Shown here piece after piece: positions 59,545 through 64,000 of a stretch of DNA of 64,000 nt. The notes under the pieces are model-generated. The model was given only the letters and a program-made list of their open reading frames with translations, was not told where the DNA came from and made no database searches. The DNA is from Atrina japonica. Lineage: Eukaryota > Mollusca > Bivalvia > Pterioida > Pinnidae. The stretch covers positions 1,498,001-1,562,000 of the forward strand of contig BROG01000043.1 of NCBI GenBank assembly GCA_030159075.1, given 5' to 3'. How positions within the stretch are numbered: position 1 is the first letter of the stretch; the number at the start of each line of letters is the position of its first letter. The position numbers were made by a program, and so were the translations under genes.

Positions 59545-59708
59545 AACAAATGAATGCTTGTTAGAGCGCATTTAGTGTCAATATGAATACCATTTGGGTG
59601 ACAGATAAATATTCATGATGCCCTAGCTGGCATCATTTTATTTATCTTTCTCCTAAATAGCATCCATATTGACAATAAATGTACTTTGACAAGCACTCAT
59701 TCATTAAA
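59545..59708. repeat. Long imperfect hairpin (~164 bp), MITE-like
   Basis: Arms of ~70 bp pair around GATGCCCTAGCTGGCATC (centre ~59,625). AAATGAATGCTTGTTAGAGC and GCATTTAGTGTCAATATG on the left oppose CATATTGACAATAAATGTAC and TTTGACAAGCACTCATTCAT on the right. The structure is almost all stem with a tiny loop, as in fold-back MITEs. A hairpin RNA precursor is a less likely alternative. Confidence 0.75.
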
Positions 59709-60330
59709 TACTGCTAAATGCTAAACAAATGCTAAATAGTTGCTGATAGTTTATGTAAGCATAACTGAGAATCTAATGTTACTGCATATGTTAAAGTCTA
59801 TAGCATGGGTCTATACTGTATCATCTTCATTTCATTTCCATTAAAAAGTTTGACTTGATTCCTGCAGACTCCAGCAACAATGCAATTTAGTTACCAACTT
59901 AGTCAACCATTTTTAGAAGTTATACAGTTTCAATAATATGTATGTGCCATTCTATCAAAAGTTTACAAAATTTACACACACACATACCTGCGTTGTTTTG
60001 CATAACATAAGATATATATAAGATATATGTATAAAGATATTTTTGTTTTGAAAAACCATATCTACAACATACCTCATGCATGCATGCATGTATTCTTTGA
60101 ATCCTGGTGTCGTATTGCTATCCGGAAATACTACCTTATCTAGGATCTATTTTACACGTATGTAAAATATATTTAAAACACACACATATATATATAAATA
60201 TATGACTCAGGTAGCTGTTAAATGGATAAATACTTCCTTGTAACTAAACTGTCATGTCATACCTGAGATAAAATGTAAAAACTGCAAGCAGAATGTAACA
60301 TTAATGTTTTTGCATGTATGCACGCACACA
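59709..60330. other. Non-coding DNA with short TATA/ACAC tracts
   Basis: Contains GCATGCATGCATG near 60,078 and ATATATAT runs near 60,190. No coding sequence. Confidence 0.5.
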
Positions 60331-60905
60331 CACAATTGTACACATATATATATACATATACACACATACTTACACATATATACATATACACACATACTTA
60401 CACATATATACATATACACACATACTTACACATACATGCACAGGCGAAAAACATAAAAGACACATAAAAACATACAAGGACACATAAAAATACATAAAAC
60501 ATACACAAACACATACATGTACTTATATACACACATATAAAGAAACACTTACATGTATTTACATACACACATATAAACAAAGACATACATGTACTTATAT
60601 ACACACATATAAAGAAACACATGTATTTACATACACACACATAAACAAAGACATACATGTACTTATACAAACACATATAAAGAAACACTTACATGTACAA
60701 TTTACTTATATACACATAAACAAAGACATACATGTATTTACATATTCACATATAAACACATACATGTACTTATATACACACATAAACACATACATGTACT
60801 TATATACACACATATAAAGAAACACTTACATGTACTTATACACACACATATAAACACTTACATGTACTTATATACACACATATAAACAAACACAATACAC
60901 ATGTG
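60331..60905. repeat. Compound ACACATATA / ACATGTACTTATA minisatellite
   Basis: Words TACACACATATAAAGAAACA and CTTACATGTACTTATA repeat with variation (~35-60 bp composite units), after a (TA/CA) microsatellite. The 96-codon antisense frame (YMYVFVYVCVCKY-type) is a by-product. Confidence 0.9.
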
Positions 60906-60923
60906 CACACACAGTCCAAACAT

Positions 60924-61153
60924 AACAATTTACATCTGTAAAACCTAACAATTTACATCTGTAAAACCTAACAATTTACATCTGTAAAACCTAACAATTT
61001 CCATCTGTAAAACCTAACAATTTCCATCTGTAAAACCTAACAATTTAAATCTGTAAAACCTAACAATTTACATCTGTAAAACCTAACAATTTACATCTGT
61101 AAAACCTAACAATTTACATCTGTAAAACCTAACAATTTACATCTGTAAAACCT
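60924..61153. repeat. 23-bp minisatellite, exactly 10 units
   Basis: The unit AACAATTTACATCTGTAAAA then CCT runs in strict 23-bp register for 230 bp. Only three units depart from it (two with TTTCCATC, one with TTTAAATC). Each unit contains the small hairpin TTTACA-TC-TGTAAA. Confidence 0.95.
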
Positions 61154-61290
61154 GTAAATAGGACAGTTTACCAGGAAGTTTTCATCTATATTACATGTAT
61201 GATGACTACAGTTTTCATCAAGTGGTCCATTGGTAGAGGAAATTGGTAACACAACCCAGAATAGGTTTCTTATTGTAAACAGACCTATCA

Positions 61291-61576
61291 TTTGTTTGTT
61301 TGTTTATTGTTGTTTAACGTCCCACTTAAGAATATTTCACTCATATAGAGTTGTCACCAGATGCTGGTGAAGGGCTTAAAATTTTTACCTATGCTCGGCA
61401 CTTACAGCCATTGAGCAGTGAGGGTTCTTTAATGTGCTGACACCTACTGTGACACGGGACCTCAGTTTTTACCGTCTCATCCATAGGACAGGAAACCAAC
61501 CTGCAACCGGCTGGACTCAAACTAACGACCTTATGATCAAGAGTCCAGCGCACTACCGACTGAGCCAGGCCGGCTC
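61291..61576 (-). mobile_element. tRNA-derived SINE, complete, with 8-bp target duplication
   Basis: On the minus strand the element starts AGCCGGCCTGGCTCAGTCGG, where TGGCTCAGTCGG is a good RNA polymerase III A box, followed by AGTTTGAGTCC as the B box (~61,529-61,519). The body ends with GGGACGTTAAACAAC and an (AAAC)n tail, which reads (TTTG)n on the plus strand at 61,291. ACCTATCA flanks it on both sides (61,283-61,290 and 61,577-61,584), a perfect target-site duplication. The GGGACGTTAAACAAC tail end resembles V-SINE-type elements such as RUDI of molluscs, though this family call needs a database comparison. Intact ends and TSD suggest a fairly recent insertion. Confidence 0.9.
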
Positions 61577-61614
61577 ACCTATCACTTGTAACCACAGATT
61601 GTGATTCATGTATA

Positions 61615-61867
61615 TAGAGTGGAACTTGTCTTGACGGACCACTGTCATGAAATTCTACCTGTCTTGAGATACCACATTCTGAAAACCACTTAGTTAGATA
61701 TTTCTGTAAATAATACCTCATTTGACAGACCAACTGTCTTGACATACCACAATGTGAAAACCACTCGGATATTATTGTAAATATTACCTCATCTGAAAGA
61801 GCACCTGTCTTGACAGACTACATTTCAGTGGGAGACAGGGTGATCTCTCAAGGCAGGTTTCACTGTA
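61615..61867. mobile_element. MITE M1, copy 4 (253 bp)
   Basis: Ends TAGAGTGGAACTTGTCTTGA and CTCAAGGCAGGTTTCACTGT then A are diverged versions of the M1 ends. The inside holds a tandem pair of ~80-bp segments (GTCTTGAGATACCACATTCT / GTCTTGACATACCACAATGT with GAAAACCACT), explaining its greater length. Lies 31 bp beyond the SINE duplication. Confidence 0.75.
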
Positions 61868-62320
61868 TATAACAGCACTCAACATCAAATTTGGATATCT
61901 CAACATGATGGGGTCTAATAGTCAAGTCCTGGAAAGCATGAAATATAAATCAACCCTCACTTCACTAGCATAAGTCAGGCCTTTTTCTGTCAGTTTTGGG
62001 AAAATGTCATTGGTGACACAATTAGGAACTTTGATATGAATTTGTGTCAAATTGGGAAAAATTGTTTGCACACATGCAATTCTAAATATCAAGGAATCTC
62101 TCTTTGTAAATACATTTCCCCTAACATTAAATTAATTTACATTATGGCCATGGCCTTAACACCAATTTGGGAATTTTCCATTGAATTTAGAAAAAAACGC
62201 ATGTATTTTGCATTGAGAATGGGGTCAAATTTCAGCCCATGAAACTATAGAAAAAGGCCTGTAAGTTCACAAACAGGTTCAAATTTATGGCATCTAACAT
62301 TAGCATGTATTGTTTGATTC
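61868..62320. other. Non-coding DNA with family B-like blocks
   Basis: TTTTGCATTGAGAATGGGGT near 62,205 and neighbouring wording resemble 11,670-11,700 and 15,200-15,260. The 68-codon frame at 62,036 is not recognised. Confidence 0.35.
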
Positions 62321-62503
62321 ACATAATGTGGTGGGGCAGAGTAACCTTTAGATTATCATAAAGATTGTACTCACTTTTCTGTTATGACAAGTTTCACTGG
62401 AAAATATTTTATTTCTCACTGGATATTCGTAAATATTGTGACAGTATTTGTTATGCCAAATCACCTAAAACTTATCCAAGTCAAGAAATGGATTTTACTA
62501 TAG
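62321..62503 (+). mobile_element. MITE M2, copy 2
   Basis: ATAATGTGGTGGGGCAGAGT, AACCTTTAGATTATCATAAA and GTACTCACTTTTCTGTTATG match the reverse complement of 36,500-36,575. The right part (CTTATCCAAGTCAAGAAATG, GATTTTACTATA) corresponds to the left end of copy 1. Confidence 0.7.
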
Positions 62504-62744
62504 CTGTTAATATTTCCATATAAATGAAACCAAAAAAGTGACCAAAATGTCAAATAACACTTTAAAAAAATTCTGATATTTTCTTGAAAAAAAATATAAC
62601 CATTTGATACTTAATCTTTCAGAATATATATTTTGGTTCAAAAGTCCTGATAATTGAAGAAAATATATAATCTCTTGATAATGATATTTCAGAACATTTT
62701 TATATAAATTGATACTAGTTGATGGTAATCATTTTGTTTCAATG

Positions 62745-63800
62745 AGAAATAATACACTCAGTATACTGAAAAAATATACATTGTGTACACATGCCGAGAT
62801 ATATTGCAGGTTAATTTCAATAAAGCATGCCACTGTCATATGTAAATTTTGAATTTACCATCAAAATATGACATCAGCCTTTGCTGAGAAAATGCATGTT
62901 ATTTCCAGAGTTTCCATATTAGCAGAAACCTGCATGAATCCTCCAATTTTATTTCAAATAACAATAATGACAATGAATACATCACAACTTTTTTCACATT
63001 GTTTACCATTTATATCACACATGAGAAGCCTATAGGCCAAATGCTTTTAATTTTGGTAAAATTAGGTTTTACAAAAAGCAACTTGAAATCAGGGCAGACA
63101 TTCAGCCTAACATGAGTACTGATGGCTTATTTATTATGCAACAAACTACATAGATCAGAGATATGATTATAAAATCTTGTGATTATAAACATCATTTCAT
63201 CAATATTAAATTTCCATGCAACCCTTACACTATACTTTCCATCAGTAGCCTTAAATCTTTGGGTCAATAGGTGTGTACATGTATGTAAAACATATTCCCT
63301 AACTTCAAAGACTGCCACCAGTTTCTCATCAGTTAAGATCAAGTGAATGAAGAATGCCACTTCTATGTCCAGCAAGATCTTGCCATTACACACAGTAAGG
63401 GAAAGATAGGCAACTTGACCAAAACTCATTTGCAAATTAATCCTGTGCAAGAATTGTAAACAGTCCAGTCAATCGCTTTTAACCATTTTTAATGTCAATT
63501 CTGTCACATTAAAGTGTATAATGTTAAAAAATAATTCAATAGTAACTTATTAAAGCAAAATTATAATATCTTAAAACTCATAAAGGACTCCAAATTGACT
63601 TTTAATAGCACATATTTCAATAAGTCTTCTAGACCTATATTTTTCAGCGAATTGTTACTTTATCTTCGTCAATTTAAAAGCAAAAATTTATGAATAAAAT
63701 TTGGAAATTTAAATCTTGAAGTTGAGTTTATATTGCTGAAATGCACATTCATATAAATTTCCCGTCAATATAATGTGTTATGAACACATCAACTCTTAAA
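62745..63800 (-). repeat. Interspersed repeat, family E, copy 2 (inverted relative to 49 kb)
   Basis: The reverse complement aligns with 48,990-49,770 from the AGAGTTGATG / ACGAGTTGATG region to TTTTTCAGTATACTGAGTGT. It carries a 107-codon open frame (63,127-63,450, begins MHRINLQMSFGQVAYLSLTV), of which the other copy retains only broken parts. The peptide is not recognised. ~250 bp (about 62,785-63,040) are absent from the 49 kb copy. True family limits are not established. Confidence 0.85.
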
Positions 63801-64000
63801 AATTATCTACTCTGAATTGCCAAGAACTATAAATATTGGTAAAAGACCAAAACTGGTGATATATAAATCATCAGGTAATTAACTGTGCAATCATGCTGAC
63901 AGACGAAAAAAAATTTGATACAGGTAAAAAAAAAAGTGAGGTACAAATATAATTTTACAAATAAATCTTACTTGCAAAATCACAAAGATAAATCTAACAC
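63801..64000. other. Window end, AT-rich, nothing recognised
   Basis: Contains A-runs near 63,906 and 63,928. No gene or repeat identified. Confidence 0.4.

Noticed and set aside
60398..60688. 96-codon minus frame of YMYVFVYVCVCKY-type repeats
   Set aside because: Antisense of the ACACATATA/ACATGTAC minisatellite.
60924..61153. CRISPR-like regular 23-bp repeats
   Set aside because: No spacers between units; simple tandem array.
61520..61576. Functional tRNA gene on the minus strand
   Set aside because: A and B boxes are present, but the acceptor and anticodon stems do not close, and the sequence continues into a SINE body with a (TTTG)n tail and target duplication.
1..64000. Telomere, rDNA, histone cluster, viral or operon-like coding system
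   Set aside because: No TTAGGG arrays, rRNA-like sequence, histone motifs or clustered long frames were found on reading both strands.

Overview
This window looks like nuclear DNA from an animal, most likely a bivalve or other mollusc. It is AT-rich, has very few long open reading frames, and is packed with microsatellites, minisatellites and transposon relics. The strongest taxonomic hints are a tRNA-derived SINE of the type widespread in molluscs (61,291-61,576), elements built from tandem ~155-170 bp cores next to GACA/GACAGA microsatellites (recalling the bivalve 'pearl'/Helentron-like elements), and a large population of short terminal-inverted-repeat (TIR) elements. No prokaryotic features, rRNA genes, free-standing tRNA genes or CRISPR arrays were seen. 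The species cannot be named from the sequence alone.

Layout. 1-5.6 kb: two plausible plus-strand coding exons (439-549 and 5,416-5,584) of one or two unrecognised genes. The interval between them holds a 23/44-bp minisatellite, a ~38-46 bp minisatellite and a 1.4 kb TIR element. 5.8-7.9 kb: a 43-bp minisatellite. 8-13.5 kb: AT-rich DNA with scattered repeat copies. 14-15 kb: a 1.04 kb TIR element. 15.9-16.4 kb: a weak candidate first exon and promoter on the minus strand. 16.7-17.3 kb: a 19-bp array. 19.4-31.1 kb: mosaic of core-repeat elements, a ~730 bp duplication repeated at a 999 bp offset, a 45-bp array and a long CAGA-type microsatellite interrupted by two elements. 33 kb: a CA-rich microsatellite. 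38.5-40.6 kb: two related minisatellites. 42-43.2 kb: a second copy of the 30 kb core-repeat element. 43.6-45.0 kb: three contiguous arrays of different period that align to each other. 47.3-47.7 kb: the decayed C-terminus of a LINE reverse transcriptase protein. 49-49.8 kb and 62.7-63.8 kb: two inverted copies of one undescribed interspersed repeat. 51.0-51.6 kb: a minisatellite apparently derived from a TIR element. 52.5-56.15 kb: a TIR element with a second one nested in it, all caught in a ~1.5 kb direct duplication (offset 1,527 bp) ending in an 85-bp array. 57.5-61.9 kb: an inverted-repeat element, an ACTCACTCAGTAAC-type array, a long hairpin, a perfect 10 x 23 bp array, the SINE and another MITE.

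There is no gene system here that works as a unit. The coherent story is repeat evolution: transposons seeding satellites, satellites diverging into new periods, and nested insertion. Several duplicate pairs differ mostly by small indels, so long-read assembly error or false duplication is a real alternative for some structures. Most open frames in the window are by-products of tandem repeats whose unit is a multiple of three or lacks stop codons.
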